64,000 bases of DNA, taken from positions 372,001 through 436,000 of the forward strand of contig NZ_JAAFZC010000002.1 in NCBI RefSeq assembly GCF_010614805.1. The letters are read 5' to 3'. Below, piece by piece: positions 17,486 through 26,015 of this stretch. The translations under genes were made by a program, and so were the position numbers. Positions within the stretch are counted from its first letter, which is position 1; every line of letters begins with the position of its first letter. Origin of the DNA: Pseudooceanicola aestuarii. Its GTDB lineage: Bacteria; Pseudomonadota; Alphaproteobacteria; Rhodobacterales; Rhodobacteraceae. Under the pieces are notes generated by a model. That model searched no databases, was not told the origin of the DNA, and was given only the letters and a program-made list of their open reading frames with translations.

Positions 17486-19165
17486 ATGACTCATTCTGAC
17501 ACCTATTTCGACCTTGGCCCGCATTCCCGTCCCGTCACCTGCGCCAATGCCCAGGCACAGACCTGGTTCGATCGCGGGCTGAACTGGACCTTTGGCTATC
17601 ACCACGTGGAAGCCGTAGCCTGTTTTCGCCGCGCGGCGGAGGCCGATCCCGCCTGCGCCATGGCGCATTGGGGCGTGGCCTATGCCTCGGGGCCGAATTA
17701 CAACCTGCCATGGAAGGTGATGGACCTGCCCTCGCGCCGTGCCGCCCTGGCCGTGGCGCGCGATGCGATGGACCGTGCACTGGCGCTGGCCGACCGGGTT
17801 CAGCCCTGGGAGGCGGCGCTGATCCGCGCCCTGCCCGCCCGCTACCCCCAGGCCGAGCCGGTCGAGGACATGCGCCCCTGGGACGAAGACTATGCCGCCG
17901 CGATGCGCCAGGTCCACCAGGCCCTGCCCGAAGATGCGGAGGCGGCGACGATCTTCGCTGAGGCGCTGCTGAACGTCACGCCCTGGAAGATGTGGGATCT
18001 GCCCGCCGGCCAACCCAATCCGCGGGCCCATACGGTGGAATGCCGCCAGGTGCTGGAAACCGCGCTGGCCCGGCCCGGCGCCATGGCTCATCCCGGCCTG
18101 CTGCACCTTTACATCCACCTGATGGAGATGTCGCCCGAACCGCAGGCCGCGCTGCGCGCCGGCGACGCGTTGCGCAGGCTGGTGCCGGATGCCGGCCACC
18201 TGGTGCATATGCCCACCCATATCGACGTGCTCTGCGGCGACTACCAGGCCACGGTGGACTGGAACCAGCAGGCCGTGCGGGCCGACCGGCGCTGGTACGA
18301 CAGCAGGGGCGGCATGGATTTCTACACCGGCTACCGGCAGCACAATTACCATTTCGTCATCTACGGCGCCATGTTCCTGGGTCAGATCGCGCCTGCCCTG
18401 GCCGCCAATCGCGACCTGATCGCCACCACCCCCGACGAGATGCTGCGCATCGAAAGCCCACCGATGGCCGATTATTTCGAAAGCTTCATGGGGTTCGAGC
18501 CGCATATCCTGATCCGATTTGGCCGCTGGGCGGAGCTGCTGGCCCTGCCCCTGCCCGAGGATCAGGCGTTCTACTGCGCCACCACCGCCTTTGTCCTTTA
18601 TGGCAAGGCGTTGGCCCATGCCGCTCTGGGCCAGGTGGACCAGGCGCTGACGGCGGAACATATCTTTCTGGAGGCCGCCGCGCGGGTGCCGTCGACGCGG
18701 TTGATGCACAACAACCGCGTGGTGGACCTGCTGGCCGTGGCCCGCGCCATGCTGCGCGGGGAAATCCTTTACCGGCAGCAGGATTTCCCCGCTGCCTTCG
18801 ACGCCCTGCGGGAGGCGGTCCGCCTCGACGATACCCTGCCCTATGACGAGCCCTGGGGCTGGATGCAGCCCGCCCGGCACGCCCTTGGAGCGCTGCTGTT
18901 CGAACAAGGCCAGGTGGCGGAGGCCGAACAGGTCTACCGCGAAGATCTGGGGCTGGCGGGTGATCTGCCCCGCGTCTGCATCCACCCCGATAACGTCTGG
19001 GCGCTGAAGGGGTTGCACGATTGCCTGGAAGCGCGCGGCGAAGCGTCAGAGCGTCCGCTGATCCGGCAACGTCTGGACTTGGCACTTGCCCGCGCCGATG
19101 TGGAGGTCGCCGCCAGCTGTTTCTGCGCGCAGGCCGCGATGCGGGGCTGTTGTTCCACCGGCTGA
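17486..19165 (+). CDS. Tetratricopeptide-repeat protein
   Basis: 559-residue cytoplasmic protein without a signal peptide. The N-terminus contains a repeat that reads FDRGLNWTFGYHHVEAVACF and ADPACAMAHWGVAYASGPNY, a pattern seen in a conserved family of TPR proteins. Further helical pairs continue to FEQGQVAEAEQVYREDLGLAG near residue 480. The C-terminus has several cysteines (CFCAQAAMRGCCS), a motif that recurs at the end of this family. Biochemical role is unknown; a scaffold function is the usual inference for TPR folds. No good ribosome site precedes ATG 17486. It converges on mfd, with 106 bases between them. Confidence 0.8.
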   Translation: MTHSDTYFDLGPHSRPVTCANAQAQTWFDRGLNWTFGYHHVEAVACFRRAAEADPACAMAHWGVAYASGPNYNLPWKVMDLPSRRAALAVARDAMDRALALADRVQPWEAALIRALPARYPQAEPVEDMRPWDEDYAAAMRQVHQALPEDAEAATIFAEALLNVTPWKMWDLPAGQPNPRAHTVECRQVLETALARPGAMAHPGLLHLYIHLMEMSPEPQAALRAGDALRRLVPDAGHLVHMPTHIDVLCGDYQATVDWNQQAVRADRRWYDSRGGMDFYTGYRQHNYHFVIYGAMFLGQIAPALAANRDLIATTPDEMLRIESPPMADYFESFMGFEPHILIRFGRWAELLALPLPEDQAFYCATTAFVLYGKALAHAALGQVDQALTAEHIFLEAAARVPSTRLMHNNRVVDLLAVARAMLRGEILYRQQDFPAAFDALREAVRLDDTLPYDEPWGWMQPARHALGALLFEQGQVAEAEQVYREDLGLAGDLPRVCIHPDNVWALKGLHDCLEARGEASERPLIRQRLDLALARADVEVAASCFCAQAAMRGCCSTG

Positions 19166-19230
19166 CAGGGCGCGATCTGGCCTCTGACAGATTGACACCG
19201 GGCAGCGCGCGTCCCATGCACCGCTTTGCC

Positions 19231-19247
19231 CCTCCGCTTGCCGGAGG
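19231..19247. terminator. Hairpin between convergent genes
   Basis: CCTCCG-CTTGC-CGGAGG, a perfect 6-base stem between the ends of the TPR gene and mfd. No T-run follows on either strand, so its terminator role is tentative. Confidence 0.3.
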
Positions 19248-19271
19248 CGATCCTGCCCCCGGCGGCGGTGG

Positions 19272-22200
19272 TCACTTCGCGGCCTTGGCCCGCGCGGCCT
19301 TTTTCGCGGCGATGACCTTTTCGGCCAGGTCGCGCGCGATGGCAAAGGCGCCCTTGATCTTGTCGCTTTCCTTTTTCCAGTCGCGGCGGACGATGATCTT
19401 GTTGTCCTTGACCTTGGCCAGGCCGCGCTGGTCCTTGATGAATTCGACCAGCCCTTCGGGATTGGCGAACTTGTCGTTGTGGAACTGGATCGTTGCACCC
19501 TTGGGGCCGCCGTCCAGCTTGGCGATGCCGGCGCGTTTGCACATCGCCTTGATCCGCACGATCAGCAGCAGGGTGTTGACCTCACGCGGCAGCGGGCCGA
19601 ACCGGTCGATCAACTCCGCTGCAAAGCCTTCCAGCTCCACCTTGGTCGACAGGCTCGACAGGCGGCGATAGAGGCCCAGGCGCAGGTCGAGATCGGGCAC
19701 GAAATCCTCGGGGATCAGAACCGGCACGCCCAGATTGATCTGCGGCGCCCATTGGTCGTCGGCCTCCGTCAGGCCGTCCAGTTCCCCGGTGCGGATCTTG
19801 GCGATCGCCTCCTCCAGCATGCTCTGGTACAGTTCATAGCCGACATCGCGCATGTTGCCGGACTGTTCCTCCCCCAACAGGTTGCCGGCGCCCCGAATGT
19901 CCAGATCCTGCGAAGCAAGGGTAAAGCCCGCGCCCAGCGTGTCCAGCGTGCCCAGCACCCGCAGGCGCTTTTCGGCGGCAGGCGTCAGCCGGACGCGGGG
20001 TTTCGTCGTCAGGTAGGCATAGGCACGGGTCTTGGACCGGCCGACGCGTCCCCGGATCTGATACAGCTGCGACAGGCCGAACATGTCCGCGCGCCAGACA
20101 ACCATCGTGTTGGCGCGGGGGATATCCAGCCCGCTTTCCACGATGGTGGTGGCCAGCAGCACATCGTAGCGCCCGTCGTAGAAGGCGTTCATCCGCTGAT
20201 CCAGATCGCCAGCCGCCAATTGACCATGGGCAGTGACGAAACTGACCTCCGGCACCTGGGTTTTCAGGAATTCCTCCATCTCCGCCAGATCGGACACGCG
20301 CGGCACCACGACAAAGCTCTGCCCGCCGCGATAATGTTCGCGCAGCAGCGCCTCGCGAATGGTGACGGTGTCGAATTCGCTGACGTAGGTGCGGATTGAC
20401 AGGCGGTCCACCGGCGGGGTGCCGATGATCGACAGGTCACGCACCCCCGACAGAGACAATTGCAGCGTGCGCGGAATTGGTGTGGCGGTCAGGGTCAGCA
20501 CATGAACATCGGTGCGCAGCGCCTTCAGCCGTTCCTTGTGATTGACGCCAAAGCGCTGTTCCTCGTCCACGATCAGCAGGCCCAGGTTCTGAAACCGGAT
20601 GCCCTTGGCCAGCAGGGCATGGGTGCCCACGGCGATATCCACCGTCCCGCGCGAGATCCCCTCACGCGTCTTTGTGGCGTCGGAGGCAGAGACGAACCGC
20701 GACAGCGGGCTGACCTGAATCGGGAAGCCCCGGAACCGTTCGGCGAAGCCCTGGTAATGCTGGCGCGCCAACAGGGTGGTGGGCGCGATCACCGCCACCT
20801 GCACCCCCGACATGGCCGCGACAAAGGCCGCGCGCAACGCCACCTCTGTTTTGCCGAACCCCACGTCGCCGCAGATCAGCCGGTCCATCGGGTGGCCGGA
20901 GCCGAGGTCGTCCATCACGTCATGGATTGCAGACAGCTGGTCCTCTGTCTCCTCATAGGGGAAACGGGCCTGAAAGGCGTCCCATTCACCGCCCGGCGGC
21001 TCCAGCATGGGGGCGCGGCGCAGGGCACGTTCGGCGGCGACGCGGATCAGCCGGTCGGCCATCTCGCGGATGCGTTCCTTCAGCCGGGCCTTCTTGGCCT
21101 GCCAGGCGCCGCCGCCGAGCTTGTCCAGCAGCCCCTCTTCGTGGCCATATTTCGACAGCAGCTCGATATTTTCGACCGGCAGATAAAGGCGCGCGCTTTC
21201 GGCATATTCCAGCACCAGGCATTCATGCGCGGCACCGGCTGCGGTGATCACCTCCAACCCGTGATAGCGCCCGATGCCGTGATCGACATGCACCACCAGG
21301 TCACCGGGGCTGAGCGATTGCGCCTCGGTCAGGAAATTTTCGGCCTTGCGCTTGCGGCGGGCGCCACGGATCAGTCGGTCACCCAGGACGTCCTGTTCGG
21401 AGATCACGGTGACAGGTCGGTCCTGCCAGCGCCCTTCGAACCCGTGTTCCAGCGCCCAGACGGCGAGATAAAGGCCGGTCTTGCCGACACGGCTGGCGTC
21501 GGGAATGTGGATCGTTTCCGACAGGCCCTCGTCCTCGATCAGGCCGGACAGGCGTTCGCGCGCGCCTTCGGAATAAGAAGCGATGACCACCGGACCGTCC
21601 GGCAGGCGTTTCTTGATATGGCTGGCCAGCGCAGCAAAGAGATTGACGTTCTCCATCTGCCGTTCAGGAGAGAAATTGCGCCCCACGCGCCCGCCCGCAT
21701 CCACCACGCCGGGGCCCGAGGCCTGCGGCAGCGGCGACAGCTGCACCACCCGGCGCCCGGCCACCGCCCGCGTCCAGGCGGCATCGTCAAGGTAAAGCAG
21801 CTCCGGCGGCGTGGGCTTGTAGATCGAATCCATCCGCCCCTTTTCCGTCAGGGCGATGCGGCGGGTTTCATATTGATCGGCAACACTGTCCCACCGCGCC
21901 AGGCGTGCGGCGGTGGAATGTTCGTCCAGCGTGATCGAGACACCGGGCAGGTAGTCGAACAGCACTTCCAGCCGGTCGTGGAAGAACGGCAACCAATGCT
22001 CGATGCCCTGGTGCTTGCGTCCCGCGCTGACGGCCTCGTACAGCGGATCGTCGGTGCCGGCGGCGCCGAATTCGATGCGATAGTTCTGGCGGAACCGGGT
22101 GATCGCCTGATCATCCAGGATGACCTCGGACACCGGAGCCAATTCGACCAGCTCCAGCTTCTCCGTGGTGCGCTGTGTCGCCGGATCGAAGCGGCGGGCG

Positions 22201-22754
22201 CCATCCAGCACGTCCCCGAAAAAATCCAGCCGCACCGGCCCACCGGGTCCGGGCGGGAAAATGTCGATGATGCCGCCGCGAATGGCGTAATCGCCCGGTT
22301 CGGTCACCGAATGGGATTGCGAGAACCCCATGCGCACCAGGAAATCGCGCAGCCCCGCCTCGTCCACCCGATCACCGACACGCGCGGAAAAGGCAGAGGT
22401 TTCCAGCACCTTGCGCGCCGGCACCCGTTGGGTCGCGGCGTTCAGCGTGGTCAACAGGACGAACCGGTCCGGCATCCCGTGCACCAGCGCCGCCAGTGTG
22501 GCCATGCGGGTGGCCGAGATCTCGGCATTGGGCGAGACGCGGTCATAGGGCAGGCAATCCCAGCCCGGAAAACTGAACACCGGCATCCCCGGATCGAAGA
22601 AGCGCAGCGCCTCCGCCATGGCGGCCATCCGCTTGTCATCGCGGGCCACGTGCACGACCGATCCGCCGTGGCGGCGGGCCTCCGACAGGATCAGGGCGGC
22701 GTCGAACCCTTCGGGCGCCCCGCCAAGGGTGATATGGGCGGGATCCGTTGCCAT
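19272..22754 (-). CDS. mfd: Transcription-repair coupling factor Mfd
   Basis: 1160-residue ATP-dependent DNA translocase that removes stalled RNA polymerase from lesions and recruits UvrA. The UvrB-like N-terminal module spans about residues 1-330. A CarD/RID RNA-polymerase-interacting domain lies near residue 485 (GDLVVHVDHGIGRYHGLEV). The translocase motor has Walker A GDVGFGKTEVALRAAF near residue 628 and the DEEQ box in LIVDEEQRFGV near 730. The TRG-like region GIRYR...RGRVGRSKTRAYAYL and the C-terminal TRCF domain complete it. Full length for the family. The gap to the upstream membrane-protein gene is 18 bases, so it is probably the second gene of that transcript. Confidence 0.97.
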   Translation of the reverse strand: MATDPAHITLGGAPEGFDAALILSEARRHGGSVVHVARDDKRMAAMAEALRFFDPGMPVFSFPGWDCLPYDRVSPNAEISATRMATLAALVHGMPDRFVLLTTLNAATQRVPARKVLETSAFSARVGDRVDEAGLRDFLVRMGFSQSHSVTEPGDYAIRGGIIDIFPPGPGGPVRLDFFGDVLDGARRFDPATQRTTEKLELVELAPVSEVILDDQAITRFRQNYRIEFGAAGTDDPLYEAVSAGRKHQGIEHWLPFFHDRLEVLFDYLPGVSITLDEHSTAARLARWDSVADQYETRRIALTEKGRMDSIYKPTPPELLYLDDAAWTRAVAGRRVVQLSPLPQASGPGVVDAGGRVGRNFSPERQMENVNLFAALASHIKKRLPDGPVVIASYSEGARERLSGLIEDEGLSETIHIPDASRVGKTGLYLAVWALEHGFEGRWQDRPVTVISEQDVLGDRLIRGARRKRKAENFLTEAQSLSPGDLVVHVDHGIGRYHGLEVITAAGAAHECLVLEYAESARLYLPVENIELLSKYGHEEGLLDKLGGGAWQAKKARLKERIREMADRLIRVAAERALRRAPMLEPPGGEWDAFQARFPYEETEDQLSAIHDVMDDLGSGHPMDRLICGDVGFGKTEVALRAAFVAAMSGVQVAVIAPTTLLARQHYQGFAERFRGFPIQVSPLSRFVSASDATKTREGISRGTVDIAVGTHALLAKGIRFQNLGLLIVDEEQRFGVNHKERLKALRTDVHVLTLTATPIPRTLQLSLSGVRDLSIIGTPPVDRLSIRTYVSEFDTVTIREALLREHYRGGQSFVVVPRVSDLAEMEEFLKTQVPEVSFVTAHGQLAAGDLDQRMNAFYDGRYDVLLATTIVESGLDIPRANTMVVWRADMFGLSQLYQIRGRVGRSKTRAYAYLTTKPRVRLTPAAEKRLRVLGTLDTLGAGFTLASQDLDIRGAGNLLGEEQSGNMRDVGYELYQSMLEEAIAKIRTGELDGLTEADDQWAPQINLGVPVLIPEDFVPDLDLRLGLYRRLSSLSTKVELEGFAAELIDRFGPLPREVNTLLLIVRIKAMCKRAGIAKLDGGPKGATIQFHNDKFANPEGLVEFIKDQRGLAKVKDNKIIVRRDWKKESDKIKGAFAIARDLAEKVIAAKKAARAKAAK

Positions 22755-22772
22755 CGCGCCTTTCCTTTGTGT

Positions 22773-23297
22773 CTAGCCGAGAACCCCGAGCGTGGCGTTC
22801 TGGTACATGCCCCACATCGCCGTGATGAGTATGGCAAGCACGCCGATCCCCTGCACGGCCATCCTGTGCCGGTGGAGACGCTTGTATAACGTTTCGGGAT
22901 CCGGATCTTCCAGCCGGATCTGCCGGGCCGTGCGCACCGACATCAGCGCAACCAGGCTGAGCGGCAGCATCAGCAGGAACAGCGCCTGGGCGAATTCGAC
23001 ATCGTAGAAGAACCCAAGCGCCACCAGCATGGTCAGCACGAAACTGCCCAGCCCCACCATGATCAGCCCCGAGACTTCGGCCGCGTAGAGAAGACGCGTC
23101 ACGTTGATCCGCACCAGGTCGATCAAATCGTCCTCGAACCGGCCGCGATGGCGGCGCGCGCGCAGCACCAGGTCATAGGGCACGCCCAGCACCCAGTGGC
23201 TGGCCGAGGACCAGACAACCGCAAGCGCAATCCAGAACCAGAGATTCGAAAACGATCTGAGGTCGATCAGCTCGAAGATACTCGTCGAAATGTTCAC
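22773..23297 (-). CDS. Conserved multi-span membrane protein of unknown function
   Basis: 174 residues from a GTG at 23297 preceded by AAAGGCAGG; in-frame sequence further upstream overlaps hemB's leader and looks non-coding. Four hydrophobic segments are visible: LWFWIALAVVWSSASHWVL, EVSGLIMVGLGSFVLTMLVA, FAQALFLLMLPLSLVALM and MAVQGIGVLAILITAMWGMY. It is immediately upstream of mfd and divergent from hemB. I do not recognise the family; it may be a component restricted to Rhodobacterales. Confidence 0.75.
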   Translation of the reverse strand: MNISTSIFELIDLRSFSNLWFWIALAVVWSSASHWVLGVPYDLVLRARRHRGRFEDDLIDLVRINVTRLLYAAEVSGLIMVGLGSFVLTMLVALGFFYDVEFAQALFLLMLPLSLVALMSVRTARQIRLEDPDPETLYKRLHRHRMAVQGIGVLAILITAMWGMYQNATLGVLG

Positions 23298-23450
23298 CCG
23301 CCTGCCTTTCGTGCCCCCATGTTGCGCGTTCGTTCGCGCCGGGATCGGACCCCGTCGCCGCGCCGGAACCGGATGGCCCGTTGCGTCCCGGTAAGGAGAC
23401 GCGCTATTCCATGCCACCACCGCCCCGCCGGATCAAGCACAGGATCACCG

Positions 23451-24449
23451 ATGCAGCCGCTTCATGCCCCCTTTCCCGCCACCCGTTTCCGCAGAACCCG
23501 CGCCAGCGGCGCGCTCCGCGACCTGGTTCAGGAGAACCGCTTGTCGGTCTCGGACCTGATCTGGCCCGTCTTCGTCTGTGAGGGCGAGGACCACGAGGAA
23601 CCCGTACCCTCCATGCCCGGCGTGGTGCGCCGTTCGGTCGATCGCGTGGTTCTGGCCGCGCAGGAGGCCCACGTTCTGGGCATCCCGGCGATCTGCCTGT
23701 TTCCCTATACGCCAATGGAGAAACGCACATCCGATTGCGCGGAGGCCTGGTCCCCCGACAATTTGTCCAACCGTGCCACCCGCGCGATCAAGGCCGCCTG
23801 CCCCGACCTGCTGGTCATGACAGATGTGGCGCTGGACCCCTACAACATCGATGGGCACGACGGTTTCGTCGTGGACGGCGAGATCGTGAACGACGCCACG
23901 GTGGAGGCGCTGGTGAAACAGGCGCTCAGCCAGGCCGAGGCGGGCGCCGACATCATCGGTCCCTCGGACATGATGGATGGCCGCATCGGCGCGATGCGCA
24001 GCGCGCTGGAAGCCGCCGACCACCAAAACGTGTCGATCCTGAGCTACTCGGCCAAGTATGCCTCGGCCTTCTACGGGCCGTTCCGCGACGCGGTCGGGGC
24101 CTCGGGCGCGCTGAAGGGCGACAAGAAGACCTACCAGATGAACCCCGGGAACACCGACGAGGCCCTGCGCCTGGTCGCCCGCGACCTGACCGAGGGCGCG
24201 GACATGGTGATGATCAAGCCGGGAATGCCCTACCTGGACATGTGCCGGCGGATAAAGGATGCCTTCGGCGTGCCGACCTTTGCCTATCAGGTGTCGGGCG
24301 AATACGCGATGATCCAGGCGGCGGCGCAAAATGGCTGGATCGACGGGGAAAAGGCCATGGTGGAAAGCCTGCTGGGCTTTCGTCGGGCCGGATGCGACGG
24401 GGTGCTGACCTACTTTGCCCCCGCCGTGGCGCGCCTGCTGTCGGATTGA
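23451..24449 (+). CDS. hemB: Delta-aminolevulinic acid dehydratase (porphobilinogen synthase)
   Basis: 332-residue enzyme that condenses two 5-aminolevulinates to porphobilinogen for haem and bacteriochlorophyll. Active-site Schiff-base lysines are Lys202 (SAKYASAF) and Lys256 (VMIKPGMPY). The metal region reads DVALDPYNIDGHDGFV, in which the zinc-binding cysteines of the CLCEYTSHGHCG type are replaced, so this is the magnesium-type, zinc-independent class. The start ATG 23451 yields the standard N-terminus PLHAPFPATRFRRTRAS. It is divergent from the membrane protein gene upstream of mfd. Confidence 0.96.
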   Translation: MQPLHAPFPATRFRRTRASGALRDLVQENRLSVSDLIWPVFVCEGEDHEEPVPSMPGVVRRSVDRVVLAAQEAHVLGIPAICLFPYTPMEKRTSDCAEAWSPDNLSNRATRAIKAACPDLLVMTDVALDPYNIDGHDGFVVDGEIVNDATVEALVKQALSQAEAGADIIGPSDMMDGRIGAMRSALEAADHQNVSILSYSAKYASAFYGPFRDAVGASGALKGDKKTYQMNPGNTDEALRLVARDLTEGADMVMIKPGMPYLDMCRRIKDAFGVPTFAYQVSGEYAMIQAAAQNGWIDGEKAMVESLLGFRRAGCDGVLTYFAPAVARLLSD

Positions 24450-24721
24450 CCGCACCGGACCGGAGGGGTGTGATCACGCCGCGGTCGGTTCCCGCCGCCG
24501 CGACCGGCCGGATCCTGCCCCCTGCCGGCGCGCACGGCGTTATCCGGTGACAGGATCTGCGCGCAGGACTATACTGCGCCCTGCGCGGGGCTCCCCCGCG
24601 CCACGCAGACATGGGCCGGCAATCCGGGCGCAACCCGGACAAGGCCCGACAGAACAAGGTCCGAGCAGGACAGAACAACGAAACGCCACCGGCCTGACCG
24701 GGGCAGTGACAGGCAAGTGAC

Positions 24722-25282
24722 ATGACCCAACTGACCAGACGTTCCTTCACTCTGGCCGGCCTCGCGGCCCTGCCCGCGCTGGCGGCTTGCAGCCGCGGCG
24801 TCGGCTCCCGCGCGCCGTCCGAGATCGACGCCCGCGTCGATGCCACCATCGCCCACATGTTCGAGAAATACCCGCAGACGCGGACCCTCTCTGCGCGGTC
24901 CTCGGGCATGATGGTGATGCCCGTCATCACCGAGGCAGGGCTGGGCGTCGGCGGCGGCTATGGTCGCGGCGCGCTGCGCGTTGGCGGTGCGACGGTGGAT
25001 TACTACTCTGCCACCCGTGCCAATGTGGGCCTGCAATTCGGCGCACAGCAATATGCCCATGTGCTGTTTTTCATGACCGAAGAGGCGTTGCAGAACTTCC
25101 GCCGATCCGATGGTTGGGCGGCTTCCGCCGACGTGGAATACGCCTTCAACGACGTGGGCGAGATGCTGCGCGCGGAAACCACCACCTCGGTCTCGCCGGT
25201 GGTGGCGGTGGTCTTCGGCCAGGCCGGGCTGCGGCTTGGCGCGACGCTGGAAGGTCTGAAATACACGCGCATCCTGCCCTGA
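24722..25282 (+). CDS. YSC84/SYLF-domain lipoprotein
   Basis: 186 residues. The N-terminus has twin arginines (TRRSFTLAGLAALPALAAC) and a lipobox ending in Cys, so export as a lipoprotein is likely, perhaps through Tat. The body matches the SYLF/Ysc84 domain (lipid-binding in eukaryotic relatives), with SGMMVMPVITEAGLGVGGGY and a C-terminal VVAVVFGQAGLRLGATLEG. The bacterial role is not known. The ribosome site GGCAAGTGAC before ATG is poor. It lies downstream of hemB but 272 bases away, so it is probably an independent unit. Confidence 0.85.
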   Translation: MTQLTRRSFTLAGLAALPALAACSRGVGSRAPSEIDARVDATIAHMFEKYPQTRTLSARSSGMMVMPVITEAGLGVGGGYGRGALRVGGATVDYYSATRANVGLQFGAQQYAHVLFFMTEEALQNFRRSDGWAASADVEYAFNDVGEMLRAETTTSVSPVVAVVFGQAGLRLGATLEGLKYTRILP

Positions 25283-25341
25283 TCCTGCGGCGCGGCGCGA
25301 CGGCGTTGATCGGGCGCGGCACGGGTCGCGCCCGCGGATCC

Positions 25342-25370
25342 GCCTCCGGCAGCGGTATTTGCCGCCCGAA
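25342..25370 (-). repeat. Dispersed intergenic repeat, copy 2
   Basis: Minus-strand copy with TTCGGGCGGCAAATACCGCT and then GCCGGAGGC. It is closest to the copy at 33687-33716. Confidence 0.75.
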
Positions 25371-25429
25371 GGGCGGGACGGGCAGTCGCAGTCACAGGGC
25401 GCGGTTTTGCGGCGCCCGGGTTCGACCGG

Positions 25430-25471
25430 CCGATCTGGGTCTGCCGATCTGGGTCTGCCGGTCTGGGTCTG
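25430..25471 (+). repeat. Three tandem 14-base repeats
   Basis: CCGATCTGGGTCTG occurs twice exactly and a third time as CCGGTCTGGGTCTG, end to end. It lies in the 263-base gap between the YSC84 gene and usg. Confidence 0.9.
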
Positions 25472-25545
25472 AGTGCACGCCCGGCGATCCGGAGTGCGCG
25501 GACCAAGAGAGGCCCTTGCAGCCCTCGAACCTGACCCGCTTGCCC

Positions 25546-25821
25546 TCAGTGATAGCGGAATTCGCCCACGCATTGACGCCACTCGCCCGGCGCGATTTCC
25601 TTGCGGTGGGTGAAGCGGACCGAATGCAGGGCGCCCTCGATCTCGGCCTGCCAGAATTCGATGAAGCCGAACAGTTTCGGGTGGTCCGGCGCCAGGTCGT
25701 ATTCCTGCCAGATGAACGTATTCAGCACATGGCAGTAATCCGGCATGCGGTAGAAGAATTCCGCCGTGGTCAGCCCGTACCCCTTGAGCATCAGCTCCGT
25801 TTCCCGCTCCATTCCTGCCAT
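25546..25821 (-). CDS. usg: Usg-family protein
   Basis: 91-residue protein of the alphaproteobacterial Usg family, recognised by MLKGYGLTTAEFFYRMPDY, the WQEYDLAP motif and the C-terminal LHSVRFTHRKEIAPGEW. In Caulobacter usg lies in the trp operon; no trp gene is seen here. Function is unknown. The start could be 25821 (MAGMERE), or 25812 (MERE) for which AAAGGA has better spacing. It is divergent from gyrA. Confidence 0.8.
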   Translation of the reverse strand: MAGMERETELMLKGYGLTTAEFFYRMPDYCHVLNTFIWQEYDLAPDHPKLFGFIEFWQAEIEGALHSVRFTHRKEIAPGEWRQCVGEFRYH

Positions 25822-25939
25822 CCTTTCCTGTCCTCGCACCAGTTTATTCGATCAGCATGACCTGTCTGATTTTTATTGCAACAAAAACAGTGTGTTATCA
25901 GCCATTCCTCATGGCTGCCAGCGAACCGGACAGGCGCCA

Positions 25940-25969
25940 TTGCACCCAAGATACACGGGGTGCTATAAC
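25940..25969 (+). promoter_or_regulatory. Probable sigma-70 promoter of gyrA
   Basis: TTGCAC (25940-25945), an 18-base spacer, and TATAAC (25964-25969), 46 bases before the gyrA start. This is the best sigma-70-like match seen in the window. Confidence 0.6.
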
Positions 25970-26015
25970 GACGTTCAACAAGATGTAGTTCCCCCCAACG
26001 CGACAGGCAGACGAC

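Noticed and set aside
20460..22889. Long plus-strand open frame opposite mfd (809 codons)
   Set aside because: The minus strand encodes an unmistakable full-length Mfd with all motifs. The opposite frame is low-complexity Gln/Arg/His/Gly, typical of shadow frames in GC-rich coding DNA.
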